Notes under the pieces: generated by a model
Seen by the model: the letters and a program-made list of their open reading frames with translations, nothing else
Database searches by the model: none
What the model was told of the DNA's origin: nothing
Source of the DNA: Candolleomyces eurysporus
Lineage: Eukaryota; Basidiomycota; Agaricomycetes; Agaricales; Psathyrellaceae
Assembly: GCA_027579435.1 (NCBI GenBank)
Contig: JANBPK010001513.1
Span: forward strand, 1-49,627
Reading direction: 5' to 3'
DNA length: 49,627 nt
Shown here: positions 10,990 through 21,185 of the stretch, piece by piece
Layout: each line of letters begins with the position of its first letter
How positions within the stretch are numbered: position 1 is the first letter of the stretch
Translations under genes and position numbers: made by a program

Positions 10990-12292
10990 TCTTCCTAGAA
11001 AAAAAAACCAAGGCGATTAAGTTCTGCATCATCAAATCGAGACCATATGCCTCAATTCCTTCCCGAGTACACGAACGTAAGGCATAGGACCCGTGATTCG
11101 GCTTTGGGATGCCAGGCATCTGAGGTGAAGACCCAGTGCTGACCGAAACTCAACTGCTGGCCGATTGCTCTCTTCCAGGTGGGTCACGTCCTGATGGACT
11201 TCCATTCGGTTGAACTTGCCGCCCTCCATTTTAAGTACATATGGACCTGGTTATTCAAAATCAAACGGCGGTTCTTTGTCGAGATGCTGTTGCTTCTGTT
11301 GATTTATACGGGATAATCGGCGGTACATCACCAGTCGTCCTGTCCTAAAGGTGCGTAAATAATGTTTCCATGAACAATGTTGGCTCCATTTACTTACAAT
11401 TGCGCACACGTTGAACAGAAGGCTCTAATAACAGGCGTGCCTGAGCAACACAGATCCGGGAATTCCCCCATATGCTCGCTTGGGACTCTGTACGCTTCTC
11501 GTTCAAGTGACTAGTCCGATACAGGTCATTAAGATTGAATGAACATATAGATGGAGCAATGGGAACGGACCTTAGGTCAGAGTATGATGGATCCGTGGAG
11601 GCTGGACGGTGAAGTGTAACGTTATGTCTGCAAAATTCTTCCTCAACATTACTGTATACCCCGTTCTCCCGCTCTGAGAGATGCGAAATTGCTTCGCGAA
11701 GGATGATCTTGGCATCCTTTACGAGTCCAAGCTTGGAGTGCATCTACCGGAAAAGCGGAATGGCGAAGCTCCAGTGGACGCTTAACGCGTCTCAGTCAGC
11801 CCACGACAGCAGAACAGAACCTGTCCCAACCATGAACATGCACAGCGTGCGATTGAACACCGCACTAGCCGCACCTCGATATTCCAACAGAAGTCGCAAG
11901 TTGGGATCGAGGTCAGAACTATTGTCAACCTTGATCTCCGTCCAGAAGTTCACGAAGAGAGTTTGATGCATCTAATCTCGGCCAGGTGCTGCGTAACATC
12001 AACAAGTGCCGTATGTCTGGCAATATGCACAACCCGGATAGACCAAGCTCCTAGCGTTCATTGGTAGCCGTAAGCTTGTGAACAAAACTTGAAACGCACC
12101 AGCTTTCGTGGACCAGATCAGGAACGCCAGGTACCGACTCGGAGATTCACTACAACACTCCTAGACAAGGGCTAATAGCTTCTGTAGAAGAGGTTGCATA
12201 GGGTTAGCTTTAACATTCAAATCAAAGTAGTTCGTGAGAGCAAGAAATATCGTGGTGATATTGGATGGTATGTGTAGGCGTAACCAAAATGT
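10990..12292. other. Array spacer upstream of TLP-A
   Basis: About 1.3 kb shared with the spacers before TLP-B, -C and -D. I recognise no gene. Two fragments hint at former coding sequence on the minus strand: 11251-11344 (GRLVMYRRLSRINQQ, ending FDFE and a stop) and about 11560-11743 (HLSERENGVYSNVEEEFC). Their frames are not kept in all copies, so they may be decayed exons or chance. The TLP core promoter is at the left end. Confidence 0.4.
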
Positions 12293-12704
12293 TTACAGGC
12301 TGTCACAGCGGTAAGAATATGCTTGAGCAAGATCATATTAGAACGGTTGAAGGAGACTCACGAATAGCTATGAGCGCAGCGAATATGGCGATGACCGCAA
12401 TGTTATCAATGTAGATGGGGCCAAGGGGCTTCCAGCCAAATAGACGACGATGTGTCTACCTGGGTCGGGTAGGGTTTTCGCCTACGGGGTCCTACCTCAT
12501 TTGTGGAGATGCCATCATTTTCGGCACACCGGCGAGAAAAGTCCTCATAACTAGTAGCTCCCACTCGCAAACGGTCAGGTTGAAAGATTGACTGGCAACT
12601 GAAGGGTCAGACTGCCATAGTCGCTTGCTCAACTGGGAGTCTCTTGGACGAGGCCGTACTTAATGACCTGAATGCCATGGAGCAGGTTAGGTGCATTCCC
12701 GCCT
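12293..12704 (-). pseudogene. Duplicated 3' tail of FKS glucan synthase, copy 1
   Basis: Minus-strand text matches the end of the real FKS gene: the exon encoding VIKYGL (about 12,650-12,671) and the hydrophobic exon encoding IAVIAIFAALIAI (about 12,365-12,405), with the intron and polypyrimidine tract between exons. The last exon is almost deleted: only a few bases remain before the acceptor at about 12,311. An inserted element (12421-12647) splits the exon. It lacks the catalytic part and the FKS 3' UTR, so it is a non-functional remnant of the duplication unit. Confidence 0.8.
12421..12647. mobile_element. MITE-like insertion in FKS tail, copy 1
   Basis: A 227 bp element absent from the real FKS gene at the matching position (about 24310). 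It begins CCAAGGGGCTTCCAGCC and ends GACTGGGAGTCTCTTGG, which are imperfect inverted repeats. GATG lies on the left and GACG on the right, a likely short target duplication. No coding capacity. Confidence 0.65.
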
Positions 12705-13405
12705 ATCTTGAGCAATCCAGTCGGCTCCGGTGGATTCAGATTCTCCTGTTTTCGCCGCTCGGAATGCCCGCTGGACGATATCAAGAAGTAATATATAGAA
12801 TAGCAGTCAAGCAAGCAGTGAGAAGAACCGAAGAAATTGAGTTATTCATGGTGCCAAGCAACCCACACGACCATTTCGCGGTTACGCGCAACACGCCGGG
12901 ATCCCACCACAGCCCACCACTCCTGCGCTCGCCGCAAGTTGTATCGTTCAACATCTCAGAATGAAGTTTGAATCAACCAGCATCGAATTGTCGGTGGGTG
13001 CCTACAATTGGTTCGTTTATTTTGCGACACTGAGGCATTATCTCGCAAACTGCAATCGAGTACAAACAGTCTATGCCGAGCGGACGATAGCTGTCGAGAA
13101 GTGGGTCTCGCAATCATGATTGGCTACCGCCTACCGAACCACCTATCGGAAGTTGTTTTGATCCAGTCTTATCCGAGCGGCCAGGGCACAATCTTGGACC
13201 TACAAGTCACCGAAACTTGGAAGGAAATTTGAAGGAAATAGTAGGGCACACGCCGAAAGGATAATTATATTACAAGTTATTCAACAAGACGATTCCAATC
13301 CATGAGTCCTTGGTGTTACAAGATAATGTTGAAGAGTGATACTAGTACAATTCTTTTCCCAACTATTGGTGAATATTTCCGCTTCAGCTCGATTCGAAAG
13401 GGTTT
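12705..13405. repeat. TLP-B 3' flank within the array
   Basis: About 700 bp between the FKS remnant and the TLP-B stop codon, closely matching the flanks of the other copies. No gene seen; short open frames are not conserved. Confidence 0.5.
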
Positions 13406-14721
13406 TCATGGGCAGAAAGTGATGGTGTAGTCGGCCCTCCTGTTGGCTTCGCACCGGAAGAGAGCGGTGCCGCTGCCCTCGTCATAAGCATAGACGTAGG
13501 ACCTGGGGCAACGAGACTTGAAGTAATCGTAGAAGGCAACACCTATCCGAGCACGTCCAAAGGTTAGCAACCGAGTCTAACAAATCACCACAAGACATTT
13601 TACTTACCAGAGGCAGGGCACGTGCCAGGGCTGTTGAACTGACCCGTGCAGCAGTTCCTAGAGTTGCCTGGGTTTCCGTCCAAGTTGGCAACGCAAGCCG
13701 ACTTGCATCCGACCGGGAAGCCCGTAGAGTCGAAGGGACCCTTGAGCGCTTGAGGACCTACACAAGGACGGGAATTAGGTCAGTCGCTAGTCGGGTGAAG
13801 GCAATTTAATGGGAATACATACAGTTTGGTCCCAAGTCGGTAGCGCATTCAGCAACTGGGCAGCCGACATTGTTGCTGATCCTGTGTGTGTATGTCGTAT
13901 TGGCGTCAAAGAAAATAAAAATTCATACCACAATGTGCTTGAATCCTCACCTTACAGGAAGGTTGTAGCCATCGACGAGAGAGACTGTTGAGATGTCAAG
14001 TTGAAGTACTTCTACACATGATTTTCTAATCCGGCTCACCATCGTACCAGTCCCAGCCGTCGGATCCGAGAGTGAACTCGGCCAAGGAGGCGGGAGGAAC
14101 ACCCTGAATTTATCACAAGCACAATGATCAGGGAAGACTGTGGATAGTCAGGTAAATGACTCGTACCGTTCCAGCGCGCTCGTCACAGACCAAGCCGCCA
14201 TTACAGCCACCGGTAAGGCAAGACTGAGGGCCAGGCCTAGAGAAGTCGCAGTTGCGCCGCCCCTAGATAACCGCACAAATTAGTGGAAGATCTTCGTTGG
14301 AGGTGCGCGGTGATACCTGCCCAAATTCTTCCTGCCCTCCAGTTGTCTGGAACGCTGAATGAGACACTGGTAAAAGACCCCGCTGCCCATCTGACGATTC
14401 GTGAGTTCTGGACGTTCGTTGTATTTGATAGAAGACAATATTTGCATACCCGGTAACATGGTTCGGTCTGGCAGAACCGACGTTCAAGTCAGTGAAAATA
14501 GCGGGCCTGAAGAAGAACGGTCAGCACGTGTCGTAGATGAAAAAACAGGCGACAAGCGGGCAACATACCAGATGGTGAACGGGCAGGCATTGTAAACCTT
14601 GTATAAGAGATGAATTTTAGCCACGAATGTCAAACCTGAAGACAACGTGCGGACGTACGGTGAAGGTACGTGCAGCAGCACCAGAGGCAAGTACGAGAGC
14701 AGACAGAGCAGCAAGCTTCAT
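13406..14721 (-). CDS. Thaumatin-like protein (GH152-type), copy B
   Basis: Ten exons, about 252 aa, intact. It has the signal peptide, the 16 cysteines and the same domain order as copy A, and keeps CDERAGT where copy A has lost three residues. Distinct stretches are SAKLNVG-type surface sites replaced by [24 protein letters not shown], and a C-terminus reading YDEGSGTALFRCEANRRADY. Intron 4 starts with GCAGGT, a GC-AG intron; a GT four bases further on would break the frame. Close to copy C in exon 6 ([15 protein letters not shown]) and exon 9. Leader holds a long dinucleotide run. Secreted; probable beta-1,3-glucan binding or hydrolysis, by family. Confidence 0.93.
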
Positions 14722-14730
14722 TGTCAGAAA

Positions 14731-14764
14731 AAGAGAGAGAGAGAGAGAGTGTGTGTGTGTGTGT
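14731..14764. repeat. (AG)n(TG)n microsatellite in TLP-B leader
   Basis: AG repeats followed by TG repeats 10-43 bp upstream of the TLP-B ATG. Shorter or rearranged versions sit at the same place in A (10885-10914), C (about 18555-18572) and D (about 22515-22538), so length differs between copies. Confidence 0.8.
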
Positions 14765-14832
14765 AGAGAATGAGGCAGTTTCCTAGAAGACTAGAAAGCT
14801 GCACTGGAGTCCAACCTCTCGTCCAGGACCTC

Positions 14833-14838
14833 TTTATA
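14833..14838 (-). promoter_or_regulatory. TATA box of TLP-B
   Basis: TATAAA on the minus strand, 112 bp before the ATG; same context as in the other copies. Confidence 0.6.
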
Positions 14839-16137
14839 TCGTCCTAGAGAAAACAAGACAAGGCGATTAAGTTCTCCATCTTCGAATCGAGACCGTATGG
14901 TTTAGTTCCTTCCTGAATACACGAACGTAAGGCATAGAGACCCGTGATTCGGCTTTGGGATGCTAGAGCATCTAAGGTGAAGACCCAGTGTGGACCAAAA
15001 CTGAACTACTGGCCGATTGCTCTCTTCCAGATGTCCTGATGGACTTCCATTCGGTCGAACTTGCCGCCCTCCATTTTAAGAAAATATGGACCTGGTTATT
15101 CAAAATCAAACGGCGGTTCCATATGTCGAGATGCTGTTGATTTATACGGGATAATCGGGGGTACAGCACCAGTCGTCCTGTCATAAAGGTGATTAAATAA
15201 CGTTTGCATGAACAATGTTGGTTCCATTTACTTACAATTGCGCACACTTTGAGCACAAGGCTCTAATACCAGGCGTGCCTGAGCAACACAGATCTGGGAA
15301 TTCCCCCATCTGCTCGCTTGGGACTCTGTACGCTTCTCGTTCAAGTGACTAGTCCGATAAGGTCACTAAGGCCGAACGAACATATAGGTGGAGCAGAGAG
15401 AACGGACCCTAGGTCAGAATATGATGGATCTGCGAAGATGGACGGTGAAGTGTAACCTTATGTGTGCAAAATTCTTCCTCAACTTTACTGTATACCCCGT
15501 TCTCCCGTTCTGAGAGATGCGAAATTGCTCCGCGAAGGATGATCCTGACCCCCTTTACGAGCCCAAGCTTGGAGAGCATCTACCTGAAAAGCGGAATGGT
15601 GAAGCTCCAGTGGGAGCTTTGACCTCGTCCATACGGTATTGGACTAGAGATGGCTGAAAATAAGAACGCGTCTCGATCGACCCACGACAGCAGAACAGAG
15701 CCTATCCCAGCCATGGACATGCACGATGTGCGATTGACCGCCGCACCAGTTGCGCCTCGATTTCCCGACAGAAGTCGCAAGTTGGAATCGAGGTCAGAAC
15801 TATTGTCAACCTCGATCTTCGTCCAAGAGTCCACGAAGACTCAAGTTCGATGCATCTAATCTCGGCCAAGTCCTACATAACACATCAACAAGTGCTGTAT
15901 GCACAACCCGGATAAACCAAGCTCCTAGCGCTCATCGGTAGCCAGTCGTAAGCTTGTGAACAAAACTTGAAACGCACCAGCGACCAGATCAGTAACGCCA
16001 GGTACCGACTCGGAGATTCACTACAACACTCCTAGTAGGTTCTATAGGATTAGCTTCAACGTTCAAATCAAAGTAGTTTGTGAGAGCAATAAATATCGTG
16101 GTGACATTGTATGGTAGGTGTAGGCGTAACTAACATG
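14839..16137. other. Array spacer upstream of TLP-B
   Basis: Homologous to the spacer before TLP-A, with small indels. The fragment ending FDFE in copy A is shifted out of frame here. No gene recognised. Confidence 0.4.
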
Positions 16138-16559
16138 TTTACACGCTGTCACAGAGCGGAGGATGGCGGCTAAGAATATGCTTGAGCAAGAAGATCATAT
16201 TAGAACGGTCGAAAAACACTCACGAATAGCTATGAGAGCGAATATGGCGACGACCGCAATGTTATCAATGTAGATGGGGCCAAGGGGCTTCCAGCCGAAC
16301 AGACCCTAGTCCTGGGTCGGGTAGGGGTTTCACTCACGGGGTCCTACCCCATTCTGGAGATGCCATCATTTTCGGCACACCGGCGAAAGAAGTCGAGCCC
16401 TATAGCTAGTGGCTCCCTCTCGCAAAATGGTCAGTTCAAATGTTGACTGGCAACTGAAGGTTCAAGCTGCCATAGTGGCTTGCTCGACTGGGAGTCTCTT
16501 GGACGAGGTCGTACTTCATGGCCTAAATGCCACGGAACAGGTTAGGTGCATTCCCGCCT
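16138..16559 (-). pseudogene. Duplicated 3' tail of FKS glucan synthase, copy 2
   Basis: Same structure as the first remnant: VIKYGL-type exon part at about 16,510-16,525, hydrophobic exon around 16,222-16,265, intron, then a shortened last exon (about 16,150-16,170). It keeps more of the last exon than copy 1 and less than copy 3. A MITE-like element (16280-16502) interrupts it. Not functional. Confidence 0.8.
16280..16502. mobile_element. MITE-like insertion in FKS tail, copy 2
   Basis: 223 bp, same insertion point and same ends as in copy 1 (CCAAGGGGCTTCCAGCCGAA ... CGACTGGGAGTCTCTTGG). No coding capacity. Confidence 0.65.
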
Positions 16560-17229
16560 ATCCTGAGCAGTTCATTGACAGTCGGCTTCGGTGGATTCAG
16601 ATTCTCCTATTTTCGCTGCTCGGAATGCCCGTTGGACGATATCAAGAGGTGATATATAGAATAGCAGGAGCGAGTAGTAAGGAAAATCGAAGAAATCGAG
16701 TTATTCATGGTGCCAAGCAACCCACACTACCGCCACAGCCCACCACTCCTGCGCTCGCCGCAAGTTGTATCGTTCAAAATCTCAGGATGAAGTCTGAATC
16801 AACCAGCATCGACTTGTCAGTGCCTATGATTGGTTCGTCTACTGTGCGACACTGAGGCCTTATCTCGCAAACTGCGATTGAGTACAAACAATCTATGCCG
16901 AGCGGACGATAGCTGTCGAGAAGTGGGTCTCGCAATCATGATTGGCTACCGCCTACCGAACTACCTGTCGGAAGCTGTTTTGATCCAGTCTTATCCGAGC
17001 GGCCAGGGCACAATCTTGGACCCACAAGTCACCGAAACTTGCAACGAAATTTGAAGGAAATGGTAGGGCATACGCCGAAAGGACGATTATATTACAAGTT
17101 ATTCAACAAGACGAATTCCAATCCATGAGTCCTTGGTGTTACAAGATAATGTTGAATAGTGATATTAATACAATTCTTTTCCCAACTATTGCTGGGTATT
17201 TCCGCTTCAGTTCAAATTCGAAATGGCTT
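16560..17229. repeat. TLP-C 3' flank within the array
   Basis: About 670 bp matching the 3' flanks of the other copies, with a deletion of about 40 bp around 16,730 relative to copy B. No gene seen. Confidence 0.5.
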
Positions 17230-18550
17230 TCACGGGCAGAAAGTGATGGTGTAGTCGGCCCTCTTGTTAGCTTCGCACCGGAAGAGAGCGGTGCCGCTGC
17301 CCTCGTCGTAAGCATAGACGTAGGACCTGGGGCAACGAGACTTGAAGTAATCGTAGAAGGCAACACCTATCCGATCATGTCCAGAAATTAGCAAGCCAGT
17401 CTAAAAAATTACTATAGTAAAAATTTCACTCACCGGAGGCAGGGCAAGTGGCGGGGGTGCTGAACTGACCCGTGCAGCAATTCCTAGAGTTGCCTGGGTT
17501 TCCGTCCAAGTTGGCAAAGCAAGCCGACTTGCATCCGACCGGGAAGCCCGAAGAGTCGAAGGGACCCTTGAGCGCTTGAGGGCCTAGACAAGGACGGGAA
17601 TCAGGTTAGTCGCTAGTCGGGTGAAGGCAATTCAATGGGAATACATACAGTTTGGTCCCAAGTCGGTAGCGCACTCGGCAACTGGGCAGCCGACATTATT
17701 GCTGATCCTGTGTGTGTATGTCGTATTGGCATCAAACAAAATAAATTCATACCACAATGCGCTTGAATCCTCACCTCACAGGAAGGTTGTAGCCATCGAC
17801 GAGAGAGACTGTTGAAATGTTGAGTCGAAGTACTTCTGCACATGATTTTTTAATCCGGCTCACCATCGTACCAGTCCCAGCCGTCGGATCCGAGGGTGAA
17901 CTCGGCCAAGGAGGCGGGAGGAACACCCTGAATTTATCACAAGCAAAATGAGCAAGGAAGATTGTGTGGATAGTCAGGTAAAGGACTCGTACCGCTCCAG
18001 TGCGCTCGTCACAGACCAAGCCGCCATTACAGCCACCGGTAAGGCAAGACTGAGGGCCAGGCCTAGAGAAGTCGCAGTTGCGTCGCCCCTAGATAACCGC
18101 ACAAATTAGTAGAAGATCTTCGTTGGAGGTGCGTGGTGATACACACCCAAATTCTTCCTGCCCTCCAGTTGTCTGGAACACTGAAGGTGACCTTGGTAAA
18201 AGACCCCGCTGCCCATCTAATGATTCGTGAGTTCTGGGCGTTCGTTGTATTTGATAGAAGATAATGTTCGCATACCCGGTAACATGGTTCGGTTTGGCAG
18301 AACCGACGTTCAAGTCAGTGAAAATAGCGGGCCTGAAGGGGGACGGTCAGAACTTGTTGCAGATGAAAAAACAGGCGACAAGCAGGTAACATACCAGATG
18401 GTGAATGGGCAGGCGTTGTACACCTAAAATTCAAGATGAATGTTAGCTACTACCGTCAAACCTGACGACGACAACGTGCAGACGTACGGTGAAGGTACGT
18501 GCAGCAGCACCAGAGGCGAGTATGAGAGCAGACAAAGCAGCAAATTTCAT
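17230..18550 (-). CDS. Thaumatin-like protein (GH152-type), copy C
   Basis: Ten exons give 252 aa, read through every junction. Signal peptide 1-17; [164 protein letters not shown]. Sixteen cysteines and the acidic cleft are present. Intron 4 has a normal GT donor (GTGTGT) and intron 1 a TTAG acceptor. This is the cleanest copy for defining the gene model. Secreted; family members act on or bind beta-1,3-glucan. Confidence 0.94.
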
Positions 18551-18641
18551 TGTTAGAGAGAGAGTGTGTGTATGGAGAACGAGGCAGTTCCCTAGAAGAC
18601 TAGAAAATTGCACTGAAGTTCAACCTCTCGTCCAGGACCTC

Positions 18642-18647
18642 TTTATA
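18642..18647 (-). promoter_or_regulatory. TATA box of TLP-C
   Basis: TATAAA on the minus strand, 92 bp before the ATG, the shortest spacing of the four because the leader microsatellite is short. Confidence 0.6.
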
Positions 18648-20037
18648 TCTTCCTCGAAAAAACGCCAAGACCATAAAGTTCTGCATTGTCGAATCGAGAC
18701 CGTATGCCTTAGTTCCTTCCTGAGTACACGAACGTAAGGCATAGGGACCGTGATTCGGCTTTGGGATGCCAGACATCTAGGTGAAGACCCAGTGTCGACC
18801 AAAACTAAACTACTGGCCGATTATTCTCATCCAGATGAGTCGCGTCCTGATGGACTTCTTTTCGGTCGGCTGTACTTGCCGCCCTCCGTTGAGAGTACAT
18901 ATGGATCTGCTATTCAAAATCAAACGGCGGTTCGATATGTCGAGATGCGGTTGCTTCTGTTGATTTATACGCGTTGATTTATACGCGTTGATTTATACGC
19001 GGTAATCGGCGGTACAGCACCAGTCATCCTGTCCTAAAGGTGTGTTAGCAATGTTCATACAATGTTGGCTCCATTTACCTACAACTGCGCACACGTTGAA
19101 CACAAGGATCTAACCACGCGTGTCTGAGCAATACAGATACGGGAATTCCCCCATCTGCTCGCTTGGGACTTTGTACACTTCTCGCTCAAGTGACTAGTCC
19201 GGGTCTATGATCGATTCAGGTCATTGAGGTCGAGTAAACACATAGATGGAACAATAGGAACGGACCTTGAGTCAGAATATGATGGATCCCCGAAGACTGG
19301 GCGGCGAAGGGTAACGTTATGTCTGCAAAGTTCTTCCTCAACTTTACTGCATACCCCGTTCTCTCGTTCTGAAAGATGCGAAATTGCTCCGCGAAGGATG
19401 ATCCTGGCCCCATTTACGAGCCTAGAAGGTTGATGCCTAAGCTTGGAGAGTATCTACCTGAAAGCGGAATTGTGGAGCTCAAGTGAACGCTTTGACCTCG
19501 TCGATATGATATTGGATTAGGGATGGCTGAAAACGAGAACGCGTCTCGGTCGGTCCATGACAGAATCTGTCCCAACCATGCACATGTACGACGTGCGATT
19601 GACCGCCGCACCAGCCGCACCACCATATTCCAACAGAAGTCGCAAACCTGGAATCGAGGTCAGAACTATTGTCAACCTTGATCTCCGTCCAGGGGTCCAC
19701 GAGGAAAGAAACTTTGAACGCATCTAATCTGAGCCAGGCTACGTAAGGCATCAACGGCGGCTGTACGTCTGGCAATATGCACAACCCGGATAGACGGAGC
19801 TCCTGGTGTTCATCGGTCGCCGTAAGCTTGTGAACAAAACTTGAAACACTCCAGCTTTCGCGGACCAGACCAGTAACGGCAGGTACCGAGATTCACTACA
19901 ACGCTCCTAGACAAGAGCTAATAGGTTCTGTAGAAAGGTTTGTATGGGATCAGCACTAACACCAAACCAAAGTCGCTCGTGCTCGAGAGCAAGGAAGAAT
20001 CCTGGTGATACTGTCGTGGTAGGCGTAACTAAAATGT
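18648..20037. other. Array spacer upstream of TLP-C
   Basis: Homologous to the other spacers. It carries a private three-fold 14-bp repeat (18961-19002) and a premature stop in the GRLV-type fragment. No gene recognised. Confidence 0.4.
18961..19002. repeat. 14-bp direct repeat, three units
   Basis: TGATTTATACGCGT twice, then TGATTTATACGCGG. The other three spacers carry a single unit here, so it expanded after the copies separated. Confidence 0.85.
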
Positions 20038-20461
20038 TTACAGTATTCGGATTTGAGGGCGGTGCGGAGGATGGCGACCAAAAATATGCTTGAGCAAGAA
20101 TGTCATATCAGAACGGTCGNAAAAAAACTCACGAATAGCAACGAAAACAGTGAGAATATGGCGATGACCGCCATGTTATCAATGTAGATGGGGCCAAGGG
20201 GCTTCCAGCCGAGCAGATACCCTGGTCCTGGGGCGGGTAGGGGTTTCGCCTACGGGGTCCTACCCCATTTCTGGAGATACCGTCATTTCGGCACACCGGC
20301 GAGAACAAGTCGAGCCCTCATAACCTCGCAAAGCGCCCAGGTTGAAATGTTGACTGGCACAAGCTGCCATGGTGACTTGCTCGACTGGGAGCCCCTTGGA
20401 TGGTGCGATACTTGATGACCTGAGGCGATGGAACAGGTCCTCACATTAAGATTAACCGCCA
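20038..20461 (-). pseudogene. Duplicated 3' tail of FKS glucan synthase, copy 3
   Basis: Best-preserved remnant. The last exon, encoding [12 protein letters not shown] sequence, is nearly whole (about 20,043-20,083). The intron and hydrophobic exon follow, and homology reaches intron text (GATTAACCGCC at 20,450-20,460) next to the donor of the preceding exon. A MITE-like element (20194-20399) splits it. An N at 20120 lies beside an A run. The 3' UTR of the real gene is missing. Not functional. Confidence 0.85.
20194..20399. mobile_element. MITE-like insertion in FKS tail, copy 3 (clearest ends)
   Basis: 206 bp. Left end CCAAGGGGCTTCCAGCCGAG; right end read in reverse CCAAGGGGCTCCCAGTCGAG. 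Over 23 bp the two ends differ at three positions. GATG lies just outside both ends (TGTAGATGGGG | ... CTTGGATGG), a likely short target-site duplication. The real FKS exon reads straight through this point. No transposase. Confidence 0.75.
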
Positions 20462-21185
20462 TCCTATTAATACACGCCATCCTGACATCGGAGCAAGTGG
20501 CGCCCGACTCCAGTTGGCCCCAGTGGATTCAGATTCTCCCATTTTCGCTGGACGACATGAAGAGGTGATATGTAGCAAAGTGGTCAAGCCAGCAGAAGCG
20601 AAGAAATTGATTCTTTCATGGTGCCAAGCAGGCCACAGTACCCTTTCGCAGTTACGCGCAACACGTCGGGATCCCACCACAGCCCACTACCCCTGCGCTC
20701 GCCGCAGGTCGTATCGTTCAGCACTCAGATCGAAGTCTGAATTAACCGGTCTCGACTTGTCGGTGGATGCCTACGATTGGTTCGTCTATTTTGCGGCACT
20801 ATGGCCTTATCTTGCAGACTCCCGACGATTGTATACAAACGGGCTTTTTCTATGCCAAGCGGACGAAATTGTCGAGAAGTGGGTCTGGCGGTTATGATTA
20901 GCTACTGCCCACCAAACCACCTATCGGAAGCTGTTTTGACCCAGTCCTATCCCAACGGTCAGGGCGCGAGCCTGGACCCACAAGTCGCACCGAGACTCAA
21001 GTTTCCTTCCAAAGCCTTTGAAGGAAATGGTCAGACACATACCGAAAGAGCGATTATATTACAGGGTATTCAACAAGGCGATTCCAATACATAAGCCTTT
21101 GGTGCTAGGAAGTGTTGAGAAGTTAAAAATCTTTTTCTAACGAGTGGTGGGTATTGCCGTCTCAACTCAATTTTAAAACGGTTTT
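20462..21185. repeat. Unit junction and TLP-D 3' flank
   Basis: From about 20,478 the text CCATCCTGACATCGGAGCAAGTGGCG matches 8868-8895 near the NADH dehydrogenase gene, so FKS-intron sequence and left-edge sequence meet within 20 bp. The rest matches the other TLP 3' flanks. No gene seen. Confidence 0.65.
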
